Source: Streptococcus sanguinis
GTDB taxonomy: Bacteria; Bacillota; Bacilli; Lactobacillales; Streptococcaceae
NCBI RefSeq assembly: GCF_900635155.1
Contig: NZ_LR134002.1
Coordinates: 2,292,001 to 2,356,000, forward strand
Direction of reading: 5' to 3'
DNA: 64,000 nucleotides
In this document: in pieces, positions 8,407 through 16,762 of the stretch
Layout of the letters: each line of letters opens with the position of its first letter
How positions within the stretch are numbered: position 1 is the first letter of the stretch
Translations under genes and position numbers: made by a program
Notes under the pieces: generated by a model
What the model saw: the letters and a program-made list of their open reading frames with translations, nothing else
Told to the model about the DNA's origin: nothing
Databases searched by the model: none

Positions 8407-8802
8407 ATGAAAAAATTATCTAAAATTTCTTTATTTTTATTACCACTAATTGCACTTTTCTTTTTGGCAGCTTGCGGAAATTCTGCAGATAAGAAGACTG
8501 AAGAAAGCTCAAGTTCCAGCTCAAGCGTATCTTCTTCATCTAAAGCTAAGACAAGCTCTAGCAGCACATCTGAAGAAAGCGGTAGTGCCAAAGTCAACGT
8601 AAACGGCGGAGATGCTAGCGTTAATGTAAATGGCGGAGACGAAAGCGGAGATGCTTCTGTTGAAACTAACGGAGACGGTAGTGCTAATGTACAAACTGAC
8701 AACGCTGGTGTTAGCGTAAATGAAGATGGCGTTCATGTTCAAGGCGGCGGTGTTGATGTTAAGGTCGGCAGCGATGGATCTGTCAATATCCAAACACCTT
8801 AA
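8407..8802 (+). CDS. Small secreted lipoprotein with Ser-rich linker and NVNGGD repeats
   Basis: 131 residues. An N-terminal lipoprotein signal with lipobox LAAC puts the lipidated cysteine at about residue 22. A long Ser/Glu/Lys linker (about 32-60) follows, then an acidic, Gly/Asn-rich tail made of alternating V/N repeats (KVNVNGGD, SVNVNGGD, VQGGGVDVKVG). Such tails usually form an extended beta surface; no enzyme motif is seen. Ribosome site AAGGAGG lies seven bases before the ATG. Monocistronic, with a terminator directly after. Function unknown. Confidence 0.8.
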   Translation: MKKLSKISLFLLPLIALFFLAACGNSADKKTEESSSSSSSVSSSSKAKTSSSSTSEESGSAKVNVNGGDASVNVNGGDESGDASVETNGDGSANVQTDNAGVSVNEDGVHVQGGGVDVKVGSDGSVNIQTP

Positions 8803-8835
8803 TTGAAAAACATATTTCGATTATTATAAATCATG

Positions 8836-8860
8836 AAAACCGAGTTTTGCTCGGTTTTTT
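8836..8860 (+). terminator. Intrinsic terminator of the small lipoprotein gene
   Basis: Hairpin AAAACCGAG-ttttg-CTCGGTTTT followed by a T-run. Confidence 0.9.
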
Positions 8861-8887
8861 GAATTTTTCCTGTGCATTTCAAAAAAA

Positions 8888-8937
8888 CTTGTAAAACATT
8901 AAAAAGGCTTGTAAAAACTTATCTGTCGTGTTATACT
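8888..8937 (+). promoter_or_regulatory. DeoR-gene promoter with CTTGTAAAA direct repeats
   Basis: TTGTAA (8909-8914), 17 bases, TATACT (8932-8937). CTTGTAAAA occurs at 8888-8896 and 8908-8916, a 20-bp period (about two helical turns); the second copy overlaps the -35. Direct repeats are a common operator form for DeoR-family repressors, so autoregulation is inferred. Confidence 0.6.
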
Positions 8938-8965
8938 CTATTCAGAAAAGCAAGGAGGGACAAGC

Positions 8966-9712
8966 ATGTATCAAGAACAACGCTTAGCTGAAATTTTAGA
9001 GCTCTTGGCTGAGAAAAAACAGCTGTCAGCCAAGGATATGATTGAGCATTTTCAGGTTTCTAAAGATACTATTCGGCGAGATTTTTCGATTTTGAGCGAG
9101 CGTAGGCTTGTGCAGCGCACCCACGGAGGCATTATCCCGCTGGATACTAGCCGGCAAATCCCGTCCTTTAACGACCGTATCAACCAACTAAGTCAAGAAA
9201 AAAAGGCTATTGCTCAGAAGGCTCATGGCTTTCTCAAGCCGGGGCAGATTGCTTTCTTTGATGTCTCAACCATCGTTCTCCATCTGGCTCAGCGCATCAA
9301 GGAGCCTATGACAATCTACTCTCATTCTCTGGATAATGCAATCATGCTGAGCACTCAGGACAAAGTGGACTTTCACCTCTTAGGCGGAAAATTTTATCCT
9401 AAAAACCGATTCTACTACGCGCTCAATGAAGCAGAGCTGCTGCAGCAAATTTCCTTTGACATTGCCTTTATCGGTGCAGCTAGTGTCTCTGATGGTCTAG
9501 TCAGCTTCGAAGACAAGGCCGATGCTCACCTGAAAAAACTGGCTTTGAAGCACGCCAAGACTAAAATCCTGCTGGCCGAGCAAGACAAATGGCAGAAAGA
9601 GTCTAAGTACATACTAGGTCCTGTCAGCGACTTTGACTACTGGATCACGGACCAAGAGCCCAGCCCTGAAGTCCAAAAACTGCTTGGAGACAAGGTTAAA
9701 ATAATTTATTAA
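8966..9712 (+). CDS. DeoR-family transcriptional regulator (sugar-phosphate responsive type)
   Basis: 248 residues. The N-terminal DeoR helix-turn-helix (about 1-57) carries the family signature VSKDTIRRDFSIL and RTHGG. The C-terminal DeoRC domain has the isomerase-like sugar-phosphate fold, with FFDVSTIVLHLAQ and IGAASVSDGL segments. Strong ribosome site AAGGAGG. It is followed after 32 bases by a Cof-type HAD phosphatase in the same direction, suggesting the pair controls and processes a phosphorylated sugar or related metabolite. The inducer is not identifiable. Confidence 0.85.
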   Translation: MYQEQRLAEILELLAEKKQLSAKDMIEHFQVSKDTIRRDFSILSERRLVQRTHGGIIPLDTSRQIPSFNDRINQLSQEKKAIAQKAHGFLKPGQIAFFDVSTIVLHLAQRIKEPMTIYSHSLDNAIMLSTQDKVDFHLLGGKFYPKNRFYYALNEAELLQQISFDIAFIGAASVSDGLVSFEDKADAHLKKLALKHAKTKILLAEQDKWQKESKYILGPVSDFDYWITDQEPSPEVQKLLGDKVKIIY

Positions 9713-9744
9713 ATCGATCCATTAGACACATAGGAGGACGACCC

Positions 9745-10572
9745 ATGACAAAACAAGCGATTCGCCTGATTATTAGCGACATTGACGGCACCATTTTGGA
9801 CGATCAGCACCAAGTGGATCCTAAGCTCAAGGATATGATTCCTCTACTAAACCGAGAAAAAATCCCTTTCGTCCTCGCTTCCGCACGTTCTCCTCTTGGT
9901 ATGGAGCCGATTGCGCGTGAGCTGGGACTGGGAGATAATCCGCTGGCCTGCTACAATGGCGCTCTAGTCATCAAGGGCGACCCACAAGCTTACGAGACCA
10001 TTATCGAGCACCCTCTGGATAAGGAAGAAATCCGTACTTTTCTGGAGCTAGTCAAGGCTGAATTTCCTAGCGTGTCCATCAATCTCTATTCCGGCAAGGA
10101 TTGGATTGCCGATCGTTTGGATAAGTGGGTACAGATAGAGGCAGCTATTACAGGGGAGCAGCCGATGATTCAGAATGTACTAATGCCAGTACTAGATGCG
10201 CAAATGCCCGTCCACAAGCTACTTCTTATCGATAAAGCGCCTATCATCCAGAAACTCCATGACTACTTGCAGACCTTGGACTTTCCCAAGACAGCCTTTT
10301 ATCTCTCTAAGGACAACTACATGGAAGTCACGGCCAAACATGTCTCCAAGGAGCAAGCCCTGTACGAAATTGCCCAGCACTACCAAGTGCCTCTAGAGCA
10401 GGTCATGACAATCGGAGACAACTTCAATGACCTTCCTATGCTGCAACTAGCTGGACTCGGAGTCGCTATGGGCAATGCCCCTGAAGCAGTCAAAACCAAG
10501 GCAAAAACCGTCACCAAAAGCAACAATGAGCACGGGGTCGCAGAAGCTTTAAAAAAGTATGTTTTGATATAA
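9745..10572 (+). CDS. Cof-type HAD-IIB phosphatase
   Basis: 275-residue cytoplasmic phosphatase. HAD motif I is IISDIDGTILDD (nucleophile and acid aspartates at about 12 and 14). Motif II falls in VLASARS. The IIB cap lies in the middle. Motifs III/IV are KEQAL and GDNFNDLPML near the C-terminus, with GVAMGNAPEAVK closing the domain. These enzymes hydrolyse sugar phosphates, flavin or pyridoxal phosphates; the substrate is not predictable here. Cotranscribed with the upstream DeoR regulator; ribosome site AGGAGG. Confidence 0.88.
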   Translation: MTKQAIRLIISDIDGTILDDQHQVDPKLKDMIPLLNREKIPFVLASARSPLGMEPIARELGLGDNPLACYNGALVIKGDPQAYETIIEHPLDKEEIRTFLELVKAEFPSVSINLYSGKDWIADRLDKWVQIEAAITGEQPMIQNVLMPVLDAQMPVHKLLLIDKAPIIQKLHDYLQTLDFPKTAFYLSKDNYMEVTAKHVSKEQALYEIAQHYQVPLEQVMTIGDNFNDLPMLQLAGLGVAMGNAPEAVKTKAKTVTKSNNEHGVAEALKKYVLI

Positions 10573-10574
10573 CC

Positions 10575-10604
10575 TAAAAAATCTGCCCTTGAGCAGATTT
10601 TTTT
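10575..10604. terminator. Bidirectional terminator
   Basis: Hairpin AAAAAATCTGC-ccttga-GCAGATTTTTT between the converging HAD phosphatase and GNAT genes. Confidence 0.9.
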
Positions 10605-11088
10605 ATTGATGATAATCATAAGCCAGGCGAGAACTGCCGTCTGCCACATAAATAATGCCGCACTCACTAAAGCCGTAGTTCAGCACTGCTGCCTGCATAG
10701 CCTGATTGTCCGCATGGGTATCGATTCGCAAATAGGGAATCTGCTGGCAGCAAAAATCAAAGACCTGACGGGATAGACCTCTGACTTGCCCGTTCGAAGC
10801 GATGCGGTGAATGGTGCCGTAAGGCTCCGTAAAATGCCAGGCTCCCTTTTCGATGACCTGATAGGTCGGGTCTTCTCCAATGATAAAAGCAAAGGTGCCA
10901 ACTAGCTGCCCATCTTCCTCGACAACAAAGGAGTGGCCAGCCACAATATCTTCCTCAATCAAGCCCACGCTGGGATAGCCTCCATCCCACTGAGTCGGAT
11001 TGCCCTGGTCTTTCATGAACTGACGGGCCACATCATAAATCGCCATAATGGCTGGGATATCTTCTGTTTGGGACAAACGAATCTTCAT
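10603..11088 (-). CDS. GNAT-family N-acetyltransferase
   Basis: 161 residues from the ATG at 11088, chosen because AAAGGAGG lies just before it; the frame is open further upstream but that part runs into the dltD terminator. Seen: N-terminal MKIRLSQTEDIPAIMAIYD, typical of GNAT beta-1/alpha-1; the central GTFAFIIGEDPTY strand; and IHRIASNGQVRGLSRQVFDF, the acetyl-CoA pyrophosphate-binding region. The acceptor substrate is unknown. It follows the dlt operon terminator by about 20 bases. Confidence 0.85.
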   Translation of the reverse strand: MKIRLSQTEDIPAIMAIYDVARQFMKDQGNPTQWDGGYPSVGLIEEDIVAGHSFVVEEDGQLVGTFAFIIGEDPTYQVIEKGAWHFTEPYGTIHRIASNGQVRGLSRQVFDFCCQQIPYLRIDTHADNQAMQAAVLNYGFSECGIIYVADGSSRLAYDYHQ

Positions 11089-11105
11089 CTTTCCTCCTTT
11101 ATAAA

Positions 11106-11134
11106 AATAAGGCTGGAAAGTCCCAACCTTATTT
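11106..11134 (-). terminator. Terminator at the end of the dlt operon
   Basis: Minus-strand hairpin AATAAGGTTGG/CCAGCCTTATT followed by TTTAT. It overlaps the dltD stop codon. Confidence 0.8.
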
Positions 11135-12397
11135 GAATTCTTCTGGTTTGCCAGTATACTGAGACCATTCCTTGCTGAAGAAGCGGTCATTCATCTGGTA
11201 GTTTGGCGCCGGCTGTGGATTGGCTACAAAAGGATCAACCGCCTTGTCAAAGGCCAGCCAGCCATTCCAGCCCATGTGAATAGTATCCTGCATGAAGTAA
11301 GGCTTGTCGCCGTCCTTAGAAAAGTCAGCAATGTTGGTAAAACCCTGACTTTCCAGCTGGTAGCGAATCTTAGCCACCGTCCGCTGGTACATTTCAGGAC
11401 TGAGACCTGTATACTCCATCCACTTAGAATTGACCGGTGGAATGATGAAGATGACATTGGTCTTTGACTTGGCGAACTGGTCCAGAACCAGCTGCAAGTC
11501 GTTGTACTCAGGGGATTTTTCATAAGATTGCTTGGTTTGAAAACCTCTGAGCTTAGCAACCTTGCCGGCCAGACGGGTCTTGTAAAATTGATTGTCTATG
11601 CCGAATTGGTTGTTATTGGTCTTCTTCTTGGCTTCTGCCGTGGCAATCTCTTCCAAAGCTTTATAGGAGAAGGTATCTGGCAGATCCGCCATATAAGGCA
11701 AAATTCGCTGGTCATAATTTTCATTATTAAGGGCAGCAAAGTTGCTAAAAAAAGCATCTTGGCGCTCATTAAGATGAGCCATCATCTCAATATGGCGCTC
11801 TTCAAAGCTGCTCAGCTTTTTACCTTCAGACAGCTTCTGGACGCTCTCTGCCATAGCAACATCTGGATAGAGCTGAAGGAGGCGCTGGGCTGCATATTGT
11901 GCCGCCGCATCTCCCTGCTGCTGAGACAGATAAGCCGTCAGCTGATCGCTGTTGAAGTACTGCTGAAAGGCCGAAGCATCATAGCCGGTCTTGGTAAACC
12001 ACTGGGGCGACACCACATAAACCGCCGTTTGTCCCTCCAACTCAGAGGACATCTGCTGCATACCAAAGTACTGATTAAATGATGCTGCCCCGCGCTGTCC
12101 TAGAAAATAGGGACGGTAGGAGCGGTCATATTTCTCAGCCAGCACTGCCGGATGCATGCTATCAAAGCGCAGCCATTCGCTAGATCCAAAGAAGGGCACA
12201 AAGCGCATCTTCTTATCGGTCAAAGCTGTCACCTTCTTACTGCGGCTCTTGAAATTTTCTGCTGTCAGGGTCACTGCCGAGCGCTTCTCTGCTTCTATAT
12301 CATGCTTTTTATCAAGCGGATAGAAGAAAAAGAGCAGGGCAACCATGACCATGGCGCAGAAAACAGGCCCCAGAATCAGCCAGAGTCGTTTAAGCAT
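11129..12397 (-). CDS. dltD: DltD, D-alanine transfer protein for teichoic acids
   Basis: Last enzyme of D-alanylation of lipoteichoic acid. It is anchored by one N-terminal membrane helix (about 6-28) with the catalytic domain outside. 422 residues, normal length. Seen: the [15 protein letters not shown] segment (about 69-83) containing the SGNH-like GSSE serine motif, FLGQRGAAS, and the C-terminal [10 protein letters not shown] (about 370) supplying Asp/His. The start overlaps the dltC stop by eight bases, so translation is coupled. Complete and intact. Confidence 0.95.
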   Translation of the reverse strand: MLKRLWLILGPVFCAMVMVALLFFFYPLDKKHDIEAEKRSAVTLTAENFKSRSKKVTALTDKKMRFVPFFGSSEWLRFDSMHPAVLAEKYDRSYRPYFLGQRGAASFNQYFGMQQMSSELEGQTAVYVVSPQWFTKTGYDASAFQQYFNSDQLTAYLSQQQGDAAAQYAAQRLLQLYPDVAMAESVQKLSEGKKLSSFEERHIEMMAHLNERQDAFFSNFAALNNENYDQRILPYMADLPDTFSYKALEEIATAEAKKKTNNNQFGIDNQFYKTRLAGKVAKLRGFQTKQSYEKSPEYNDLQLVLDQFAKSKTNVIFIIPPVNSKWMEYTGLSPEMYQRTVAKIRYQLESQGFTNIADFSKDGDKPYFMQDTIHMGWNGWLAFDKAVDPFVANPQPAPNYQMNDRFFSKEWSQYTGKPEEFK

Positions 12398-12629
12398 TGC
12401 GAAGCTCCGTTACGCCTTCAACGATTTTGTTGGCTGTGTTCCAGTCATCGCGGCCAAACTCTGACACTGGCACGCGGATGTCAAAACGGTTTTCCAGCTC
12501 AACAATCAGCTCGACCGTTCCCATACTGTCTAGGACACCAGCGTCAAACAAATCCTCGTCCATCATGTCTGACACATCTTCCATAAATAGTTCTTCAATA
12601 ATTTCAATTACTTCTGCTTTTATATCCAT
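12390..12629 (-). CDS. dltC: DltC, D-alanyl carrier protein
   Basis: 79-residue acyl-carrier-type protein. The phosphopantetheine attachment serine is in [13 protein letters not shown] (about residue 35), inside the usual DSMG motif. It carries D-alanine from DltA to the membrane acyltransferase DltB. It lies 19 bases after dltB and overlaps dltD by eight bases. Confidence 0.95.
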   Translation of the reverse strand: MDIKAEVIEIIEELFMEDVSDMMDEDLFDAGVLDSMGTVELIVELENRFDIRVPVSEFGRDDWNTANKIVEGVTELRNA

Positions 12630-12648
12630 TTTTCTTCCTCATTCATTT

Positions 12649-13893
12649 TTATTTTTTAAACCAAAGCTCATTTAAAAATCCAGAAAAGATTAAAAATGAG
12701 AACATGACTGCGTGAAAGGTTACCACAATCCCCAAAGCTTGGGTCCATTTATTGTCTGGCAGAGGCGGAAGCCCTTTGGCCTTGCGCTCTTTGTTTAGCG
12801 TTTTCTTCTTGCGCAGCCAGGCATCATTGACGACCAGACCAGCTCCATGAAAGAGACCATAGGCGATATAGTACCAGGTCACGCCATGCCAGAAGCCCAT
12901 AATCAGCATGTTGATCAGATAGGCCACACTGGATGTCGTATTGCGGTTTTTAAAGACCTTATTGCGCATCAGCACCATGACCAACCGCATAAAGACAAAA
13001 TCACGGAACCAAAAGGACAGACTCATGTGCCAGCGATTCCAAAATTCTTTCAAATCGCGTGAGAGAAAAGGCTTATCAAAGTTGATAGGGCTCTTGATTC
13101 CCATGAGATTGGAAATAGCTAGCGCAAACATCGAATAACCGGCAAAGTCAAAGAAGAGATCCAGACCAAAGACATACATGACGCCCAGAGTTCCCAGATT
13201 AAAGAAACCGCCGGTATAGAGAGCATAGGTCTTGACATGCCCCAGCAAGAGATGTCCAAAGATATGGGCCAGGATAAATTTATAAAGGAAACCTAGCATG
13301 ATATACTTGACAGACTGCTCCAGCATATCCAGCAGCTCATCTCGCTCAGGAATGTTCAAATAGTCTTCATTGAAACGCTTGAAACGATCAATGGGGCCAC
13401 TCGAAAAGGTCGGCATGAAGAGCAGGAAACGCAGGAACTCCCAGAGTGTGAACTCTGTCAAAACTCCATCCCGCATCTCAATCATCATCCCTACCGAGCG
13501 AAAGGTCAGATAGGAAATCCCCAAAAAGCCAAAGAGAGATTGATGGCCGCTGATTGCGGGCTCTACCTTGACAAGCACAAGCGGCAGAACCGCCAGCAAG
13601 GTATGCAGATAAAAGATCCACTTGCTGTCCCGCGACCGGCGATAGAACTTGTATGAATAAACCCAGACTATCTGCCAGATAACATAGCCCAGCAGAGCAC
13701 AAAGCTGCGCCAGACTGGGACCTGTCAGCATCAGGATGATAAAGACCAAACTGACCAAGGCTTCATAAAGGGGGAAACGTTTCTTAAAGAAAAGTCCAAC
13801 AAAGATTGGCAGAACTGCTAGAACGATATAGACAAAGTAAACTGGATTGCCGTAGGGTTCCAAGTGAGGCAGCTGTTTCAAGAAATCCATCAT
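12649..13893 (-). CDS. dltB: DltB, membrane-bound O-acyltransferase for D-alanine export
   Basis: MBOAT-family integral membrane protein, 414 residues, about 11 hydrophobic segments. Seen: [29 protein letters not shown], and the catalytic histidine in [17 protein letters not shown] (about residue 338-339). It takes D-alanine from DltC and passes it across the membrane for transfer by DltD. The start codon overlaps the dltA stop by four bases (ATGA). Confidence 0.95.
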   Translation of the reverse strand: MMDFLKQLPHLEPYGNPVYFVYIVLAVLPIFVGLFFKKRFPLYEALVSLVFIILMLTGPSLAQLCALLGYVIWQIVWVYSYKFYRRSRDSKWIFYLHTLLAVLPLVLVKVEPAISGHQSLFGFLGISYLTFRSVGMMIEMRDGVLTEFTLWEFLRFLLFMPTFSSGPIDRFKRFNEDYLNIPERDELLDMLEQSVKYIMLGFLYKFILAHIFGHLLLGHVKTYALYTGGFFNLGTLGVMYVFGLDLFFDFAGYSMFALAISNLMGIKSPINFDKPFLSRDLKEFWNRWHMSLSFWFRDFVFMRLVMVLMRNKVFKNRNTTSSVAYLINMLIMGFWHGVTWYYIAYGLFHGAGLVVNDAWLRKKKTLNKERKAKGLPPLPDNKWTQALGIVVTFHAVMFSFLIFSGFLNELWFKK

Positions 13894-15440
13894 CGCTTAT
13901 TGACCTCGCTAATCAGCCCCTTGATGTCAATCTTGCCATTTGGAGTCAGAGGCAGGGTCTCTCGATAGAGGAACTTGGACGGCATCATATAGGACATCAT
14001 GATATCCTGCAGATCTTCCTTGATTGCCTTGGTAATATCGATTTCTCGCTCAAACTGCTCAGCCACACCGTCTTTGAGAATGACATAGGCCAGCAGATTT
14101 TGAACCTTGTGGTCCTTGTTGTAGCGGGGCACAGCCACTGCAGATTCAACGTATTTCGATTTGTTCAGGTTCTGAGACACATCCTCCAGCTCAATACGGA
14201 AACCATTAAACTTGATCTGGAAGTCCATCCGGCCACCGTAGAGCAGCAGACCTTCATCTGTCATTGAGCCGACATCTCCCGTATGATAGGCTGGCAGACC
14301 TTCAAATTTAAAGAAAGCCTCCGCTGTCTTCTCAGGATTATTCAGATAGCCCTTAGATACTGCTGGACCGCAGACGATGATTTCTCCCTGCTGGCCATTC
14401 GGTACCTTCTGTCCCTCTTCATCAATGACAAAGGTAGGAGAGTCCGCCTTGGTATAGCCAATCGGCAGGCGCTTGCAATTTTGCAGCATCTCATCTGTCA
14501 CTGCTACTGCAGACAGGGCCACTGTTGCCTCAGTCGGACCATAGGCATTGATAATGCGAGCTTGAGGGAAGCGATCGCGCAGCTTCTGAGCTGTCTTGAC
14601 TGTCAACTCCTCGCCGTCAAAATAGAAATGTGTCAGCTGAGGTAGCTTCTGGCTGTTAAAGTCATCCGACAGCAAGGCCATATCCGCGAAGGAAGGTGTC
14701 GAAGTCCAGATAGCAATAGGCAGACTGAGAATCGTCTCAAACAGCTGCTTGAAATCCTGAGTCACAGCCGAAGGTAGGGCAAAAAGAGTCCCTCCTAAGG
14801 CCAAAGTCGGCGCCCAGTACATGACTGACAAGTCAAAAGAATAAGGCGGCTGAGCCAACATTTGAGGACGAGCCGGAGTCGCAAACTCCTTATCTGTAAT
14901 CATCCAATTCGTAAAGCTGAGCAAATTATTGTGAGAAATCTGCACTCCCTTAGGTTTACCAGTCGTTCCCGATGTGAAAATAATGTAATAATTATCATCT
15001 CCTTGCACCGGATGGCTCAGTTCATAGGACGCTCCCTCTCTGAAGGCTGTCTGAACTTGCTCCGCACTAAAAATAGGCGCTGCTACATTTGCCAGCGGAA
15101 AATCATTGATGGCAATAATCAAACTTGGCTCAGCAACTTCCACAATCGCTGCCACGCGCTCCAAGGCTGAGTGGCTGTCAATAGGAATGTAGGCATGACC
15201 AGACTTGGTCAAGGCCACAAAAGTAGCCAGCATTTCGTATTCCTGACCGCCAAAGACCACAACCGGAGACTTGTCAGGAAGTCCCAAACGGTCAATATGA
15301 GCCGCCAACGAATCGGAATCCTTCTTTAAATCGCCATAAGTATGAACTTGACCTAAAATATCATAGACCGGAAAATCCGGCTGCACCTGAGCAAAATGCT
15401 CAATCGCTTCAATCATATCATGTATCACTTTATTTGACAT
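13890..15440 (-). CDS. dltA: DltA, D-alanine--D-alanyl carrier protein ligase
   Basis: 516-residue adenylate-forming enzyme that activates D-alanine with ATP and loads it on DltC. Seen: the P-loop motif [14 protein letters not shown] (about 152-165), [11 protein letters not shown] (about 298), YHTGDVG, and the C-terminal lysine region [13 protein letters not shown]. Full length, normal for the family. It lies 19 bases after dltX, with ribosome site TAGGAAA. Confidence 0.96.
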   Translation of the reverse strand: MSNKVIHDMIEAIEHFAQVQPDFPVYDILGQVHTYGDLKKDSDSLAAHIDRLGLPDKSPVVVFGGQEYEMLATFVALTKSGHAYIPIDSHSALERVAAIVEVAEPSLIIAINDFPLANVAAPIFSAEQVQTAFREGASYELSHPVQGDDNYYIIFTSGTTGKPKGVQISHNNLLSFTNWMITDKEFATPARPQMLAQPPYSFDLSVMYWAPTLALGGTLFALPSAVTQDFKQLFETILSLPIAIWTSTPSFADMALLSDDFNSQKLPQLTHFYFDGEELTVKTAQKLRDRFPQARIINAYGPTEATVALSAVAVTDEMLQNCKRLPIGYTKADSPTFVIDEEGQKVPNGQQGEIIVCGPAVSKGYLNNPEKTAEAFFKFEGLPAYHTGDVGSMTDEGLLLYGGRMDFQIKFNGFRIELEDVSQNLNKSKYVESAVAVPRYNKDHKVQNLLAYVILKDGVAEQFEREIDITKAIKEDLQDIMMSYMMPSKFLYRETLPLTPNGKIDIKGLISEVNKR

Positions 15441-15459
15441 TATTTCCTACTCTCTCACA

Positions 15460-15591
15460 TTAAAATTCATTATAGATAAAGCCACCCTGACCCTGACCCA
15501 GATAGCTAAAGAAATAAAGTAAGGCCAGAAAGATAACAAAATATAGTAGGGTTTGGCCCAAAAATTTATATAGGGTTTGATGTTTTTTCAT
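15460..15591 (-). CDS. dltX: DltX, small membrane protein of the dlt operon
   Basis: 43-codon gene starting at the ATG 15591-15589 and ending at TAA 15462-15460. The protein has a short basic start (MKKHQTLYKFLG), one membrane helix (LLYFVIFLALLYFF), and the conserved DltX tail SYLGQGQGGFIYNEF. DltX is required for D-alanylation in other Firmicutes and acts in the membrane with DltB/DltD. It is the first gene of the operon, 36 bases downstream of the predicted promoter. It is short enough to be missed by standard gene callers. Confidence 0.93.
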   Translation of the reverse strand: MKKHQTLYKFLGQTLLYFVIFLALLYFFSYLGQGQGGFIYNEF

Positions 15592-15625
15592 AGATCTCTC
15601 TTATATTTTTAGTTAGACTTACACC

Positions 15626-15655
15626 ATTTTACCATTTTATGGAAGATGTTTTCAA
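15626..15655 (-). promoter_or_regulatory. Predicted dlt operon promoter
   Basis: Minus strand TTGAAA (15655-15650), 18 bases, TAAAAT (15631-15626), 35 bases before the dltX ATG. No CiaR-type TTTAAG repeat is seen here. Confidence 0.6.
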
Positions 15656-15743
15656 CACAAAAGCTAAGGAAGATGTAAAGTTCTTATAAGGAAGAAAGGT
15701 ACTTTGATGCACCTTATAAATAACCATAAAAAGGCATTTTCAA

Positions 15744-15770
15744 AAAATATATAAAAATTTTATATATTTT
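15744..15770. promoter_or_regulatory. 27-bp AT-rich palindrome upstream of the PadR operon
   Basis: Perfect 13-bp arms AAAATATATAAAA / TTTTATATATTTT around one base, ending two bases before the -35 of the operon promoter. Further TATATA-type repeats, including CTATATATAG, follow the -10 at 15800-15826. Likely operator for the autoregulated PadR protein, but the AT-richness leaves room for chance. Confidence 0.5.
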
Positions 15771-15772
15771 GC

Positions 15773-15801
15773 TTGACTTTTTTCCTAAGAGGTTGTAGAC
15801 T
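15773..15801 (+). promoter_or_regulatory. Promoter of the PadR-DUF1700-DUF4097 operon
   Basis: TTGACT (15773-15778), 17 bases, TAGACT (15796-15801), just downstream of the 27-bp palindrome. Confidence 0.7.
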
Positions 15802-15849
15802 ATATATAGAAAGATTATATATAAATATTTTACACAAGGAGGTGGTCCT

Positions 15850-16188
15850 ATGTCTTTCCCCACATCATCGGCTTTGATTGAGTTTCTCATCTTAGCCATC
15901 CTTGAAAAAGACGATTCCTACGGTTATGAAATCAGCCAAACGATTAAGCTGATTGCCAATATCAAAGAATCAACACTTTACCCTATTCTGAAGAAGCTGG
16001 AGCAAAATGACTGCCTCACGACTTATTCGCAGGAGTACCAAGGACGAAAACGAAAATACTATTCACTCACTGCCTACGGGCATGAACATCTACTCACTCT
16101 AAAAGAAGAGTGGCAAACTTATACTACGACCATCAGCGGTATCATAGAAGGGAGCATCCGTCATGACAAGAACCGAGTATCTAGCTGA
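15850..16188 (+). CDS. PadR-family transcriptional regulator
   Basis: 112 residues. The winged helix PadR domain fills the protein: LIEFLILAILEKDDSYGYEI, the KESTLYPILKKLEQ recognition helix, and RKRKYYSLTAYGHEHL in the wing (about 11-85). A strong ribosome site AAGGAGGTGG precedes the ATG. It overlaps the DUF1700 gene by 26 bases. PadR/DUF1700/DUF4097 triads occur in Firmicutes and are often linked to envelope stress. The effector is not known. Confidence 0.9.
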   Translation: MSFPTSSALIEFLILAILEKDDSYGYEISQTIKLIANIKESTLYPILKKLEQNDCLTTYSQEYQGRKRKYYSLTAYGHEHLLTLKEEWQTYTTTISGIIEGSIRHDKNRVSS

Positions 16189-16762
16189 GCTAGAAAAATA
16201 TCTGAAAAAACTGCCACGCAAGGACTATCAGGAAGCTATGGATTACTTCACTGAATACTTCGACGAGGTAGGCCCAGAGGGCGAGGAAACCGCTATTGCT
16301 GAGCTAGGCAGCCCAAAGGAAGCGGCCCACGAGATTATGTTGAATCTTTTGGACAAAAAAGTCGAGGAAGATAATCAAGACAGCAGTTCATCAAAAAACA
16401 CTAAGAACATCGTCCAGATTGCTATCCTATCCATTTTGGCAGCACCTTTGGCTATTCCACTCTTTATAGTAGCAGCACTTTTGACTTTCGTTTTCTTCCT
16501 CTTAGTCTTTATCTTTGCTCTAGTCATGGCTATAGGTGCCTTTGCCTTCTTTATTTTTGGAATCAGCCTGATCTGGGACACTTTGACAGTAGGACTGACG
16601 ACATCGATCCCGGCCTTCCTGTTCACTCTGGGGCTCAGTGTTCTAGCTCTGGGACTGTCCGGCATCTTCTACGCAGGCATTTCTCCTGTTACTCAGTTTG
16701 GCAAGGCTGGCTTTGTCAAACTAGCTCAACTTTTCGCAAAGAAAGGAGCACGTCATGGCTAA
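16163..16762 (+). CDS. DUF1700 membrane protein
   Basis: 199 residues. The cytoplasmic N-terminal DUF1700 part (about 1-62) has YLKKLPRKDYQEAMDYFTEYFDE-like and AIAELGSPKEAAHEI segments. Three or four hydrophobic helices follow (about 75-185). It overlaps PadR by 26 bases and DUF4097 by eight bases, so all three are translationally coupled. Role unknown; it is probably the membrane partner of the DUF4097 protein. Confidence 0.85.
   Translation: MTRTEYLAELEKYLKKLPRKDYQEAMDYFTEYFDEVGPEGEETAIAELGSPKEAAHEIMLNLLDKKVEEDNQDSSSSKNTKNIVQIAILSILAAPLAIPLFIVAALLTFVFFLLVFIFALVMAIGAFAFFIFGISLIWDTLTVGLTTSIPAFLFTLGLSVLALGLSGIFYAGISPVTQFGKAGFVKLAQLFAKKGARHG

Noticed and set aside
10603..10901. Minus-strand alternative frames inside the GNAT and HAD genes
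   Set aside because: Shadow frames without ribosome sites or recognisable domains.
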